From assembly GCA_963836665.1 (NCBI GenBank), contig CAWIKL010000002.1:434001-498000 (forward strand): a stretch of DNA of 64,000 nucleotides, given 5' to 3'. The notes under the pieces are model-generated. The model worked only from the letters and a program-made list of their open reading frames with translations, did no database searches and was not told the origin of the DNA. This stretch comes from JAICSD01 sp963836665 (lineage in GTDB: Bacteria > Acidobacteriota > Vicinamibacteria > Vicinamibacterales > 2-12-FULL-66-21). Positions 44,710 to 54,350 of this stretch are shown in pieces. The first letter of the stretch is position 1; every line of letters begins with the position of its first letter. Made by a program: the position numbers and the translations under genes.

Positions 44710-45839
44710 GCCCCCTTGCCCTTTTGCTTCGCCGCCGCTTCGGCATTCAGCCGATCGACGATGGCTTTTTCACGCGCGGCGTCATCTGGCCGCTTGAGGC
44801 GGTTGTAGGCCGTCGCCAGCTGCACGTGCGCATCGACGAGATCTGGCGCGTCCTTGACGATCTCTTCGAGCATCGCCGCCGCGTCCTCAGTCTTGCCGGT
44901 CTGCAGCCGCAGCGAGGCGAGGATCTTTCGCGCGGTGACGTCGCGAGGGTGTACCGAGACGGCACGTTCGAGATACGCCGACGCCTCGTCGAATTTTTGC
45001 GCGTTCTTGCGTAAGTTGCCGAGCTGCAGGTTCGCTTCGAAGTCGTTGACGTTCAACTCGAGCTCGCGGAAGAACTCCCGCTCAGCCGCCGCCTGCTCAC
45101 CAAGCCCGAGCAGCGATCGGCCGTACATCGCATGCACGGTCGGCAGACGCGGGTTCAGTTGCACGGATTTTTCCAGCTCCCCCTTCGCATTCGGATAGTC
45201 CTGTTGACCGAGGTAGGCCATCCCCATGAGCAGGTGCCCCTCGGCCGATTCCCCCGCGGCAAACACCCGATCCACGTATCGCTGTCCGTCGGCCGCCTCG
45301 CCAAGGTGCAATAACGCGCTCCCGAGGATGAACGCATAGGACAAGTCGGTGCCAAACATCGTCTCGCGCGGCTGCAGCAGCGAGACAATCTCGCGTTCCT
45401 GGCCGGTCTGCAGATAACAGTCGGCGAGAACAAGATACGCCCCCTTGGCGTTGGGGTCCGACGACAGCACGCGCTTCAGCTGCGGGATCGCCTCGTTCGG
45501 GCGGGCCGACTTGTAATACGCGAGCGCCAGGTTCATCCGGATCTGCGTGTTGTCGGAATCGGCCTTCAGCGCGAGGTCGTACTGCGTCACCGCGTCGTCG
45601 AACTGCCCCAGCTTCGCGTAGGCAGCGCCGAGGTTCGACAGAGCGTCGGCGCGATCAGGCTGGATGGTGAGCGCGGCCTTGTAGGCATCGACGGCACCCA
45701 GCAGATCGCCTGCCTGATGCAGTTCCATCGCCCGCGCGAGCAGGCGATCGAAGTCCAGCGAATTGGGCTGGGACTGGCCGCGGGCGGGAGACGCCGCCAA
45801 CAGCAGAGCCAGCGCGAGAGCCGGCCACGTCACGGTCAT
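44706..45839 (-). CDS. Secreted TPR protein
   Basis: The 377-residue protein has a signal peptide (WPALALALLLAASPARG) and roughly nine TPR units, such as AVDAYKAALTIQPDRADALSNLGAAYAKLG and AQKFDEASAYLERAVSVHPRD. It ends in a Lys-rich tail. It is the first gene after the hairpin cluster behind the TonB-type receptor. Its initiation region is short: TAAAAT lies only three bases before the ATG, too close to be its -10 element. It may therefore depend on readthrough from the receptor gene. Confidence 0.87.
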   Translation of the reverse strand: MTVTWPALALALLLAASPARGQSQPNSLDFDRLLARAMELHQAGDLLGAVDAYKAALTIQPDRADALSNLGAAYAKLGQFDDAVTQYDLALKADSDNTQIRMNLALAYYKSARPNEAIPQLKRVLSSDPNAKGAYLVLADCYLQTGQEREIVSLLQPRETMFGTDLSYAFILGSALLHLGEAADGQRYVDRVFAAGESAEGHLLMGMAYLGQQDYPNAKGELEKSVQLNPRLPTVHAMYGRSLLGLGEQAAAEREFFRELELNVNDFEANLQLGNLRKNAQKFDEASAYLERAVSVHPRDVTARKILASLRLQTGKTEDAAAMLEEIVKDAPDLVDAHVQLATAYNRLKRPDDAAREKAIVDRLNAEAAAKQKGKGA

Positions 45840-45860
45840 TTGATTTTATCGGAAAACACT

Positions 45861-45887
45861 GAAGGCCGGGCAGTTAGCCCGGCCTTC
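45861..45887 (-). terminator. Strong hairpin with T-rich tail behind the receptor gene
   Basis: GAAGGCCGGGC and GCCCGGCCTTC pair perfectly (11 bp) around AGTTA. Read on the minus strand the hairpin is followed by AGTGTTTTCC. This is a plausible intrinsic terminator or attenuator between the receptor gene and the TPR/VWFA genes. Confidence 0.55.
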
Positions 45888-45891
45888 GTGC

Positions 45892-45949
45892 GCCGGACGG
45901 CAAGGTCCGGCTTACAAGCGACCGCAGGGCGGGCCCTGTCGGGTCCGCC
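45892..45949. repeat. Two further GC-rich hairpins (REP-like)
   Basis: GCCGGAC/GTCCGGC (45892-45911, 7-bp stem, 6-base loop) and GGCGGGCCC/GGGTCCGCC (45928-45949, 9-bp stem with one G-U pair, TGTC loop) follow each other between the terminator-like hairpin and the receptor stop codon. They resemble repetitive extragenic palindromes, but copy number in the genome cannot be seen here. Confidence 0.45.
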
Positions 45950-45956
45950 GCAGCGG

Positions 45957-48900
45957 TTAGAAATGGTACTTCAGCACAAACTCCACGACGCGGTGGCCGC
46001 GCTTGATGTTGATCTTGCCGAAGTTCTGGATCGTCTGCGGCGTGAAAGAGAAGCCCTTCGTGACGTCGCAGGAGTCGGCCACGTTCCCTCCGTTGCCGGT
46101 CGGCACGCCCGGCACAATGGCGTTGCACACCGTGTCGAGGGTCAGGTTGATGTCGTTGGCGATGTTCGTGTTCGCGAACGCCTGGTTGAACAGGTCGAAG
46201 AACCCGAAGCGGACCTGCAGCTTCTGGTCGCCAACCGTCGCGAAGTTCTTGAAGATCGTCAGGTCGGTGTTGGTCCGCGTCGGTGTGCGGATGTTGTACT
46301 TCGGCAGCAGGTCGCCGTTCTGGCCGACACCCGGAACGGAAATGCAGTTGATATCGAGAATCTTCTCGCCAACCTTGCCGTTGTTGGAGAGTCGCGGATC
46401 GCACGTATAGATGGGCGCCAGCGAGTTACCGCTCTGGAACGTGGGACCGACGACGTCCGTGGTGCCGAAGTAGGCCGCGGCGGTGCCGGTGCTGGCGGCG
46501 GCGCCGCTGAACACGGGGATGATCGGGATCCCGCTGGCCATCGAGGTGATGCCGGAGAGCTGCCAGCCGTTCAAGAGCCCCTTGCCGAACGCGTTGTCCA
46601 TCGAGCCCTTCGCGCCGTCGGGGAGGAACGCGTTCCACGACACGTTGAGCATATGCGTGCGGTCCGCCGGGAGAATGCCATACGCACGGTTCGGATCGTA
46701 TGGATCGATCTGACTGTATTCGCCGCCAAGCGTGCCGACGGTCTTGGAATACGTATAGGCGACGAAGTATTGCAGCTTGCGTCCCGTCTGACGGCTGAGG
46801 GTCAACTGGAACGAGTCGTAGTCACTGGTGCCCCTGTAGTCGTAGACGCACAGCGGGACGTTGCCGCCGCAGCCGGTGCCGGAGCCGCTGAACGCGTTGA
46901 ACGGCCGGAACGAACCGAGGTTCGCAGTGTCGCTGCCCACCGCGTAGCGGTTGACAATGTTCGACAGATCGATGCCGTTGAACGTCCCCGAGTCGAGGAT
47001 GCCGTAGGGCATGACGTTGCCGTTGATGCGGCTGACCAGGTTACGGCCGCGCGTGCCGACGTAGCTGCCCTCTACCACCTGGTTGGAGAAGATGCGGCGC
47101 TGGTAACCAACCGAAAAACTGTGAGTTGTCGGCCACTTCTGGTCGTTCGGATCCAAGGTGTTGATGGCGAGGCTGCCGATGCGGCTGGCCAGCGTCGCCT
47201 CGTGGATCGTGTCGTAGGTGAGACCGAGACCGTTGCCGTAACCACCGCCGGCCCACAAGTCAGTCGCGACCTGGTAGGCGTTGGGAGCCAGCCGCAGGGA
47301 GTTGTCGTATTCGACGTTCCCCATGTTGCGGTTGTAGAAGATCCCGTAGCCGCCGCGGACGACGTTGTTGCTCTGACCGTCGATATCCCACGCGAAGTTG
47401 ACGCGCGGCAGCGCGAAAGGCCCGCGGTTGGGGACAATGCCGGCCGGTGCGCAACCCGAAGCCACGTAGCACTCGCCGTTCACCTGCTTGAACGTACCGG
47501 GATCGGTGAACGTGCCGTCGTTCTTATTGTAGAGCGCCGGGTCGAAGTAGCCGCCGAGGCCGTTCAGTTCCTGGTTGTTCGTCCAGTAGCCGACGCGCAC
47601 GCCGTATTCCAACGTCAGGTTCGATTTCACCTTCCAGCTGTCCTGCGCGAAAGCATCGGTGTCCCAGAAACGGAAGTCGCCGAACGGCTGACCAGGCGCG
47701 GGGCTGCCGGTTGCGGCCGTGCCCTGGTTGAACTGGCCGACGCGGCCGACGAGCATATCGGCGGCTGAATTGCCGGTGCCGGTAGTGTTGTCGGAGCCAA
47801 ACCACAACTGGCCGGCCTCGAGATTCTGGAAGTTCTGCTGCTTCTGGCCGCGTTCGAGCGTGACGCCGAACTTCATGCCGTGCGTGCCCATCAGCTTGGT
47901 CAACTTGTCGCTGATCTGGAGCGAGTCGTTGTGGGCGTACATGTCGTTCGCCTTCGCCCACAACTGCCCGACCTGGCCGTTGCCGCCCCAGCCGTGCAGG
48001 AGGTCGGTCGGCAGGTAGGGCGATGCACCCGGGAAGATGCCCTGGAACGTGATCCCGTCGTGCCCCTGCATGAGGATGCTGGGGTCCTTGAAGTGGTTGT
48101 CGAGCGTGAGGCGGCTGTAGCTGACCAGCGCCTCGTTGGTCATCGACGAGCTCAGCACCGACACGACGTTACCTGAATAGGACCGGCCGATGTTGTCGCC
48201 GACGTTCGGCGTCGGCAGCGCGACGACGTCGCCTGGTGCCCACCAGACGCCGCGCGGGCTCTCGACCGTCTCGGTCTCGTGCGCGACACGCACATAGGCG
48301 CGCGTCCGGTTGCTGATGTTCCAGTCGAAGCGCGACTTGAAGTCGACGCGATTCTGCGGCTCCAGCTGGCTGTAGACGTAGTTATAGAGATTGTTGGGAT
48401 CGCTGAAGTTGGGGTCCGGATACAGACTGGCGAAGTACTTGCCAATCGCCGTCATGTACGGGCGCATGTCGTTGTTGGGCGCCGGGTTGCCCGCACCTGG
48501 ATATCCTTGCGGGATGCGCAGTTGGGGAATCGAATTCAGATTCGATCCCTGGTTGGCGAGCAACGCGCTGAAATCTCCCTGCTTTTCCGCGACGGTGAAC
48601 GTGCGGGTGTAGCTGGAGCCCGAGTCGACCTGCTGACGCTGTCCTTCGAGGCCGACGAAAAAGAACAACTTGTCGTGGTTCTTCGTGTAGTTGTCGCCGA
48701 AGAAGAGCGGACCGCCGAAGTTGCCGCCCGGATAGTTGTACTTGCTCTGCGGCTTCGGGGTGCCTGTGATGGTGTTCGAGCGGTCGTTCGCCGAGAACTT
48801 GCTGTCGCGCCAGTAGTCGTAAGCCTCTCCGTGGAACTTCGACGCTCCGGCCTTGGTCACGCCGCTGACGTTCATGCCGCCGGCGCCGAACTCCGCCGCG

Positions 48901-49631
48901 AAGTTCGAGCTCTGCACCTTCACTTCCTGAACCATGTCGTTGTTCAGGGTGACGATGACGCCGCTGTTGCTGCCGATGTCGATCAGGTTCGAGCCGTCGA
49001 GCTGCACGGTGTTGGCCGATGAGCGGATGCCATTGACGGTGTAGCCCTGCGTGTTGTTGGCGCCACCACCGAAGCTCACGGCTTCGCCGACGTTGAAGTC
49101 GGCGACGACGCCTGGCAGGATGCGCATCAGTTCGAGCGAGCTTCTGCCGATGACCGACAGGTTGTCGATCTGCTTCGCGCTCAGCACGCCTTCACGCGCG
49201 CCGGTCTCCGTCTGGATGATTTCGGACTGGGCCGTGACGGTGATCGTCTCCGACTGCTGGCCGACCTCGAGTTTCACGTCGATGCCGCGCGCGTCGTTCT
49301 GCGACAGCGTGAGGCCTTTCTGTTCGTAGGTCTTGAACCCGGAGAGCTCGGCCTTCAGATCGTAGCTGCCGGGGAATACCTGCACCAAGTACTGGCCGCG
49401 GTCGTCGCTGACCGCAGTGCTCATCGCCTTCGTGCCCGTGTTGGTCAGCGTGATGGTCACGCCCGGCAGCACAGCGCCGCTGGCGTCCTCGACGTGGCCA
49501 CGCACCGTGGCGGCCGTTGATGACTGCGCGAACGCAGACGTCGCGCCAGCCGTCATGCCGAACAGAACTGCCAGGGTGAACAACCCCAGCGTTGCCATCT
49601 GACGACGCAACAACGCAAGTGACACTTGCAT
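45957..49631 (-). CDS. TonB-dependent-receptor-like outer membrane protein with carboxypeptidase regulatory-like domain
   Basis: The 1224-residue product has a signal peptide (residues ~12-36, ending SAFAQS) and a CarboxypepD_reg-like domain (residues ~40-125, VRGHVEDASGAVLPGVTITLTN). A plug domain follows (LSAKQIDNLSVIGRSSLELMRILPGVV), then a long beta-barrel ending in an aromatic residue (VVEFVLKYHF). This is the large OmpA-related/TonB-type receptor form abundant in acidobacteria, usually without a clear TonB box. It likely imports or binds oligosaccharides. GGGAGGAG precedes the ATG, three bases away. It has its own strong promoter and heads the TPR/VWFA block. Confidence 0.92.
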   Translation of the reverse strand: MQVSLALLRRQMATLGLFTLAVLFGMTAGATSAFAQSSTAATVRGHVEDASGAVLPGVTITLTNTGTKAMSTAVSDDRGQYLVQVFPGSYDLKAELSGFKTYEQKGLTLSQNDARGIDVKLEVGQQSETITVTAQSEIIQTETGAREGVLSAKQIDNLSVIGRSSLELMRILPGVVADFNVGEAVSFGGGANNTQGYTVNGIRSSANTVQLDGSNLIDIGSNSGVIVTLNNDMVQEVKVQSSNFAAEFGAGGMNVSGVTKAGASKFHGEAYDYWRDSKFSANDRSNTITGTPKPQSKYNYPGGNFGGPLFFGDNYTKNHDKLFFFVGLEGQRQQVDSGSSYTRTFTVAEKQGDFSALLANQGSNLNSIPQLRIPQGYPGAGNPAPNNDMRPYMTAIGKYFASLYPDPNFSDPNNLYNYVYSQLEPQNRVDFKSRFDWNISNRTRAYVRVAHETETVESPRGVWWAPGDVVALPTPNVGDNIGRSYSGNVVSVLSSSMTNEALVSYSRLTLDNHFKDPSILMQGHDGITFQGIFPGASPYLPTDLLHGWGGNGQVGQLWAKANDMYAHNDSLQISDKLTKLMGTHGMKFGVTLERGQKQQNFQNLEAGQLWFGSDNTTGTGNSAADMLVGRVGQFNQGTAATGSPAPGQPFGDFRFWDTDAFAQDSWKVKSNLTLEYGVRVGYWTNNQELNGLGGYFDPALYNKNDGTFTDPGTFKQVNGECYVASGCAPAGIVPNRGPFALPRVNFAWDIDGQSNNVVRGGYGIFYNRNMGNVEYDNSLRLAPNAYQVATDLWAGGGYGNGLGLTYDTIHEATLASRIGSLAINTLDPNDQKWPTTHSFSVGYQRRIFSNQVVEGSYVGTRGRNLVSRINGNVMPYGILDSGTFNGIDLSNIVNRYAVGSDTANLGSFRPFNAFSGSGTGCGGNVPLCVYDYRGTSDYDSFQLTLSRQTGRKLQYFVAYTYSKTVGTLGGEYSQIDPYDPNRAYGILPADRTHMLNVSWNAFLPDGAKGSMDNAFGKGLLNGWQLSGITSMASGIPIIPVFSGAAASTGTAAAYFGTTDVVGPTFQSGNSLAPIYTCDPRLSNNGKVGEKILDINCISVPGVGQNGDLLPKYNIRTPTRTNTDLTIFKNFATVGDQKLQVRFGFFDLFNQAFANTNIANDINLTLDTVCNAIVPGVPTGNGGNVADSCDVTKGFSFTPQTIQNFGKINIKRGHRVVEFVLKYHF

Positions 49632-49652
49632 GCTCCTCCCAACCCGCGCGCC

Positions 49653-49669
49653 CGGGGGCCGGACCCCCG
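49653..49669 (-). promoter_or_regulatory. Hairpin in the receptor mRNA leader
   Basis: CGGGGG and CCCCCG form a 6-bp stem around a five-base loop, between the predicted transcription start (~49676) and the ribosome site. It could affect mRNA stability or translation. Confidence 0.35.
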
Positions 49670-49682
49670 ATTGGGTAGTGGA

Positions 49683-49711
49683 AATCTATTAGGGAGACGT
49701 GTCGGAGTCAA
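49683..49711 (-). promoter_or_regulatory. Sigma70-type promoter of the receptor gene
   Basis: On the minus strand TTGACT (49706-49711) and TAGATT (49683-49688) are separated by exactly 17 bases. The predicted start near 49676 gives a leader of about 45 bases with a ribosome site. This is the best -35/-10 pair I found in the window. Confidence 0.65.
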
Positions 49712-49772
49712 TGCGCCGAAGGCATGACACGGCGTATGACTAAGGGCATATCAGGCGCACACGCGCGCACAG

Positions 49773-49778
49773 TACAGT
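49773..49778 (+). promoter_or_regulatory. Probable -10 element of the deiodinase-like gene
   Basis: TACAGT lies seven bases before the ATG at 49786, with no ribosome site between, so the mRNA would be leaderless. Confidence 0.45.
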
Positions 49779-49785
49779 CCGACCG

Positions 49786-50481
49786 ATGTCACGCATCCTG
49801 CGCCGGGCCCTGGTCGCGCTGCTCGTGTTGTATGTCCTCTTCCTCGCAGCGATGTTCGAAGTCATGCGCCAGCCGCCCGAGCGGTTCGGCGCCATCATGC
49901 GTCACTTTCCGATGCCGGCCATGATGCTCGTCCCCTTCGAACCGATGTGGAATGCCGCCCGCGGCGGGACACTGAGAACCGGAGACCTGGCACCCGACTT
50001 CACCCTGCCGACTGCCGACAAAGCATCGGAGATGCGTCTGTCGAGCTTTCGCGGCCGGATGCCCGTCGTCCTCGTCTTCGGCAGCTATACCTGACCGCCG
50101 TTCCGGCGGGAGGTTCCCGCCCTCAACGCGATGTACAAGAAGTACCGCGGCATGGCGGCCTTTTACGTTGTCTACATCGGCGAAGCACACCCGAACGACG
50201 CGTGGCAATTACCCTCGAACCTCAAGGACAAGGTGGTATTCGAGAGTCCGAAAGACTTCAATGAACGGTCGAGCTTGGCGGAAGTGTGCGTCACGAAGCT
50301 AGGCATCAAGCTACCCGCCGTCGTCGATCGCTTCGACGACGGGGTCGGGAAGGCGTATTCGGGATGGCCGGACCGGCTGTATCTGATCGGAACAGACGGC
50401 CGCATCGTCTATGAGAGCCGCCCCGGGCCGTTCGGCTTCAAGCCCGCCGATCTCGAGGCGGCCCTGAAAAAATCCCTCTAG
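49786..50481 (+). CDS. Iodothyronine-deiodinase-like selenoprotein with in-frame TGA (Sec103)
   Basis: Reading through one TGA at 50092-50094 gives a 231-residue protein. It has an N-terminal membrane anchor (residues ~6-24), then a thioredoxin-like domain (GDLAPDFTLPTADKA). The active site is VLVFGSYT-U-PPFRREVP, with U103 where deiodinases have GSCT-U-P(P/S)F. After it come further deiodinase features: YIGEAHPNDAW (animal enzymes have YIEEAHASDGW), PAVVDRFDDGVGKAYSGWP, DRLYLIGTDGRIVYE and GPFGF. The frame is the same on both sides and conserved right across the TGA, so this is not a decayed gene. Bacterial members have unknown function (redox or dehalogenation). A Cys-to-Sec reading needs SelB and tRNA-Sec, which are not in the window. 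Confidence 0.88.
50095..50124 (+). promoter_or_regulatory. Bacterial SECIS-like hairpin after the TGA codon
   Basis: Ten bases after the TGA, GGCGGGA (50105-50111) and TCCCGCC (50115-50121) pair perfectly around the loop GGT. The apical loop begins 17 bases after the TGA and starts with G. This fits the bacterial SECIS rules (loop roughly 16-37 bases from UGA, a G among the first two loop bases, GGU as in E. coli fdhF). An alternative CCGCCG/CGGCGG fold nearer the TGA competes with it. Confidence 0.75.
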
Positions 50482-50504
50482 CCTGCCGGACTTCGACGGT
50501 CCAG

Positions 50505-51860
<1,356 letters not shown>

Positions 51861-51947
51861 CACGTGGTCGCGGGGCCCCCCGCCCCGCTCCTCCTCACTC
51901 CATTACGCTCGCGCAACGCCGCTCGCTCCATTCCGCTGCGCTATATC

Positions 51948-53501
51948 TCAGAAGCGACCGGTATTGCTGACGAACGCCAGCATGCGGCTGTCAGGGGACC
52001 ACGAGGGCACGTTGATCGTGCCCTGCCCGCCATACACATACGCGATCGTCCGCGGCGCGCCGCCCGACGCGGACATGACGCGCAGCATCACCTGCTTGTA
52101 ATACGGATGTTCCGCCGGATCGACCTCCTTCGGGAAACTGATGAAGGCGATCCACTGACCGTCCGGCGAGAGATGCGGAAACCAGTTGTTCCAGGCGTCG
52201 CTCGTCACCTGCTCCGGATCGGCGCCGTCGGGCTTCATCCGCCAGATCTGCATCGTCCCGCTGCGGACCGAGTTGAAGTAGATGAACTTTCCGTCGGGCG
52301 AATACTCCGGCCCGTCGTCGAGCCCCTTGCTGCTGGTGAGGTTGCGCTCGCTGCCGCTGCCATCCGCATTCATCGCGTAGATGTCGAACTCGTTATTGCG
52401 GCCGCCGGTGTAGACGAGCGTCCGGCCGTCGGGCGACCAGCTGTGCATGTAGGAAGGGGTGTTCGCGGTGATCCGTGTCGGCGTGCCACCGGCCAACCGC
52501 ACCGTATAGACGGCGGAGCCGCCCGGCTGCGATTGATCGCTGATTCCCAGCATCGTCCCGTCGAACGAGAGGACGTGGTCGTTGTTGTTGCGCGTGTGAG
52601 TCGCTGTGTCGATCAGCGCCGACTGCCCTGTGGCCAGGTCGTAGCGGACGAGACGGCCGCGGTTCTCCGCGGCGCCGCTGGTGTTGTAGATGAGGGATCC
52701 GCCGTCGCGCGTCCAGTTGGGTGCCTCGAAGGGGGCCTCGTTGGCGCCTCCGCTGATCGACTCGCGCAGCACCCGGCGCGCGCCCGATGCGACGTCGAGC
52801 AGCTCGAGGACGCTCCCGATGTAGTCGCGATACGGGCGGAAGTTCTCTGCCGCCGGCCGGATGACCCGCACGTTGCTGAAGACGGCGCGCTCGACGACAT
52901 CGGGGTTGTGCGCGCACAATGCCAGTCCCGCCAGGACCTCACCGGGGAGCGTCATGTCGGTCAGCTCGGTGACCGTGTAGGGATCGCCGAACTTCGCCGC
53001 CGACATGACGAAGCGCGTGCCGCGGCGTTCGAGCTGCAGGACGTCGGCGCCGGTGATGGTGCTGCGCTTCTCCTCGGTCACCGCCCCTTTCGTCCGGCGG
53101 AACTGCAGCGACGTCAGCCCGTCGCCGTGGAGGACGGCGTCGACGTAGGGAGCATCGGCGTCCGTGCCAAAGCGGATGACGAGGCCGGCCTTCCGATGGG
53201 GGTCCACGCCTGCACCGGCAAACGCGACGCGTGTCTGCAGGATGAAATCGCCATTGAGCGCCTTGGAGACGAACTGGAATTCGTCGCGCTGCGCCCACAT
53301 GTTGGTGCCGGCCGCCGACAGGGCGTAGTCCTGTGAAATGGGGTTGTAGGCAGCCGTACCGGCGATCTTCGGCGATCCGACATCGGCCGCCGATTCGAAC
53401 ACGCCGACCGCCCCGGAGGGGGCGGCGACCAAGGACACAACGACAGACAGAGATGAGCCAACACAGAAGATCGCCGCCGCCAGCCCGGCCGCTCTGCGCA
53501 T
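51948..53501 (-). CDS. Secreted PD40/TolB-like beta-propeller protein
   Basis: Start at ATG 53501 (MRRAAGLAAAIFCVGSSLSVVVSLVA, signal peptide). The N-terminal ~200 residues form a concanavalin-like module (NMWAQRDEFQFVSKALNGDFIL, ADAPYVDAVLHGDG). A TolB-type propeller follows with repeated PD40 blades (APNWTRDGGSLIYNT, HSWSPDGRTLVYTGG, PEYSPDGKFIYFNS, PHLSPDGQWIAFIS, PSWSPDSRMLAFVS). Total 517 residues. It probably binds a glycan or peptide in the periplasm. It lies upstream of the oxidoreductase gene, 87 bases apart, in the same direction. Confidence 0.85.
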   Translation of the reverse strand: MRRAAGLAAAIFCVGSSLSVVVSLVAAPSGAVGVFESAADVGSPKIAGTAAYNPISQDYALSAAGTNMWAQRDEFQFVSKALNGDFILQTRVAFAGAGVDPHRKAGLVIRFGTDADAPYVDAVLHGDGLTSLQFRRTKGAVTEEKRSTITGADVLQLERRGTRFVMSAAKFGDPYTVTELTDMTLPGEVLAGLALCAHNPDVVERAVFSNVRVIRPAAENFRPYRDYIGSVLELLDVASGARRVLRESISGGANEAPFEAPNWTRDGGSLIYNTSGAAENRGRLVRYDLATGQSALIDTATHTRNNNDHVLSFDGTMLGISDQSQPGGSAVYTVRLAGGTPTRITANTPSYMHSWSPDGRTLVYTGGRNNEFDIYAMNADGSGSERNLTSSKGLDDGPEYSPDGKFIYFNSVRSGTMQIWRMKPDGADPEQVTSDAWNNWFPHLSPDGQWIAFISFPKEVDPAEHPYYKQVMLRVMSASGGAPRTIAYVYGGQGTINVPSWSPDSRMLAFVSNTGRF

Positions 53502-53589
53502 GCGCGACAGCTTACCCGGTTTTGCCCAGTTGCGTACGGTTGACGTCGGGGCGTTTGCAACAGCCAGACCGGTTGAGGAGGTGTAGGCA

Positions 53590-54258
53590 ATGAAACGGAT
53601 GTGGATGGCGGCTCTGGCAATCTCGGCGGCAATGACAGTGGGCTGCAACAAGGATCACAACGGGGCTTCGGGCACGGTCGGCACCGCGGGCCGCAACGAC
53701 TCCGGTGTCAGCAGGAGCGATCGGGACTTCGTGGAAAACGTGTCACAGATGAACGCAGACGAGATCGATTTGTCGCGGCTGGCAGCTGCGCGCGCCAGCA
53801 ACGCTGACGTGAAAAAGTTTGCCCAGATGGTGCTCGACGACCACACCGCGGCGGAAGAGAAGCTGAGCGGCGTGGCGACCCAGAACGGCATCGAGACACG
53901 CGGCGACCTCGACGATTCGCACCGCAAGCTGCACGACACGCTGGCCGCGAAGCAGGGGCCCGACTTCGACAAGGACTACATGGACGCCATGGTCGACGAC
54001 CACGGCAAGCTCGTCGACAAGCTCGAATCGCGCGTCGACAAGGACACGATCGAGAAGTGGAAGGGGCAGGTTGCCCAGACCCCCACGGGCGAGAAGGCCA
54101 AGGTCGATGTGAAGGCGCAGACGGTCGTTCCGGAAAAGAGTGACAACGAAGTGACGCAGCGCATCAACGCCTGGGCCGCCGACACCTACCCGACGGCGTA
54201 CGCGCATCAGCAGGCAGCCAAGACGCTGAAGGACACGCTCAAAGGCTCGACGAACTAG
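53590..54258 (+). CDS. DUF4142 lipoprotein
   Basis: The 222-residue protein has a GAGGAGG ribosome site and a lipoprotein signal with Cys19 (AISAAMTVGCNKD). The DUF4142 ferritin-like helical region is DRDFVENVSQMNADEIDLSRLAAARASNADVKKFAQMVLDDHTAAEEKL, followed by DFDKDYMDAMVDDHGKLVDKLE, and it continues to a charged C-terminus. Family members are periplasmic helical bundles of uncertain, possibly stress-related, function. A hairpin directly after the stop may end the transcript. Confidence 0.9.
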   Translation: MKRMWMAALAISAAMTVGCNKDHNGASGTVGTAGRNDSGVSRSDRDFVENVSQMNADEIDLSRLAAARASNADVKKFAQMVLDDHTAAEEKLSGVATQNGIETRGDLDDSHRKLHDTLAAKQGPDFDKDYMDAMVDDHGKLVDKLESRVDKDTIEKWKGQVAQTPTGEKAKVDVKAQTVVPEKSDNEVTQRINAWAADTYPTAYAHQQAAKTLKDTLKGSTN

Positions 54259-54270
54259 CTGGTTTCGGAG

Positions 54271-54299
54271 AACGCGCGGCGGCCTCGCCGCCGCACGTT
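54271..54299 (+). terminator. GC-rich hairpin after the DUF4142 gene
   Basis: GCGGCGGC and GCCGCCGC pair perfectly around CTC, and AACG/CGTT extend the stem past one mismatch. There is no T run, so it may be a weak or factor-dependent terminator. Confidence 0.45.
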
Positions 54300-54350
54300 C
54301 AACTCCGCAACGCGTTGTGGAGTTGACGCCCTTCGGCGAAAATACAGACA

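Noticed and set aside
43504..45839. Bat (aerotolerance) complex
   Set aside because: Although TPR and VWA proteins are adjacent, the VWA proteins are secreted acidobacterial types without the flanking membrane helices of BatA/BatB, and no MoxR ATPase or DUF58 gene is present.
45717..47768. 683-codon open frame on the plus strand
   Set aside because: It is antisense to the TonB-type receptor and a TPR gene, and its composition (Arg/Val/Asp-rich) is typical of a shadow frame.
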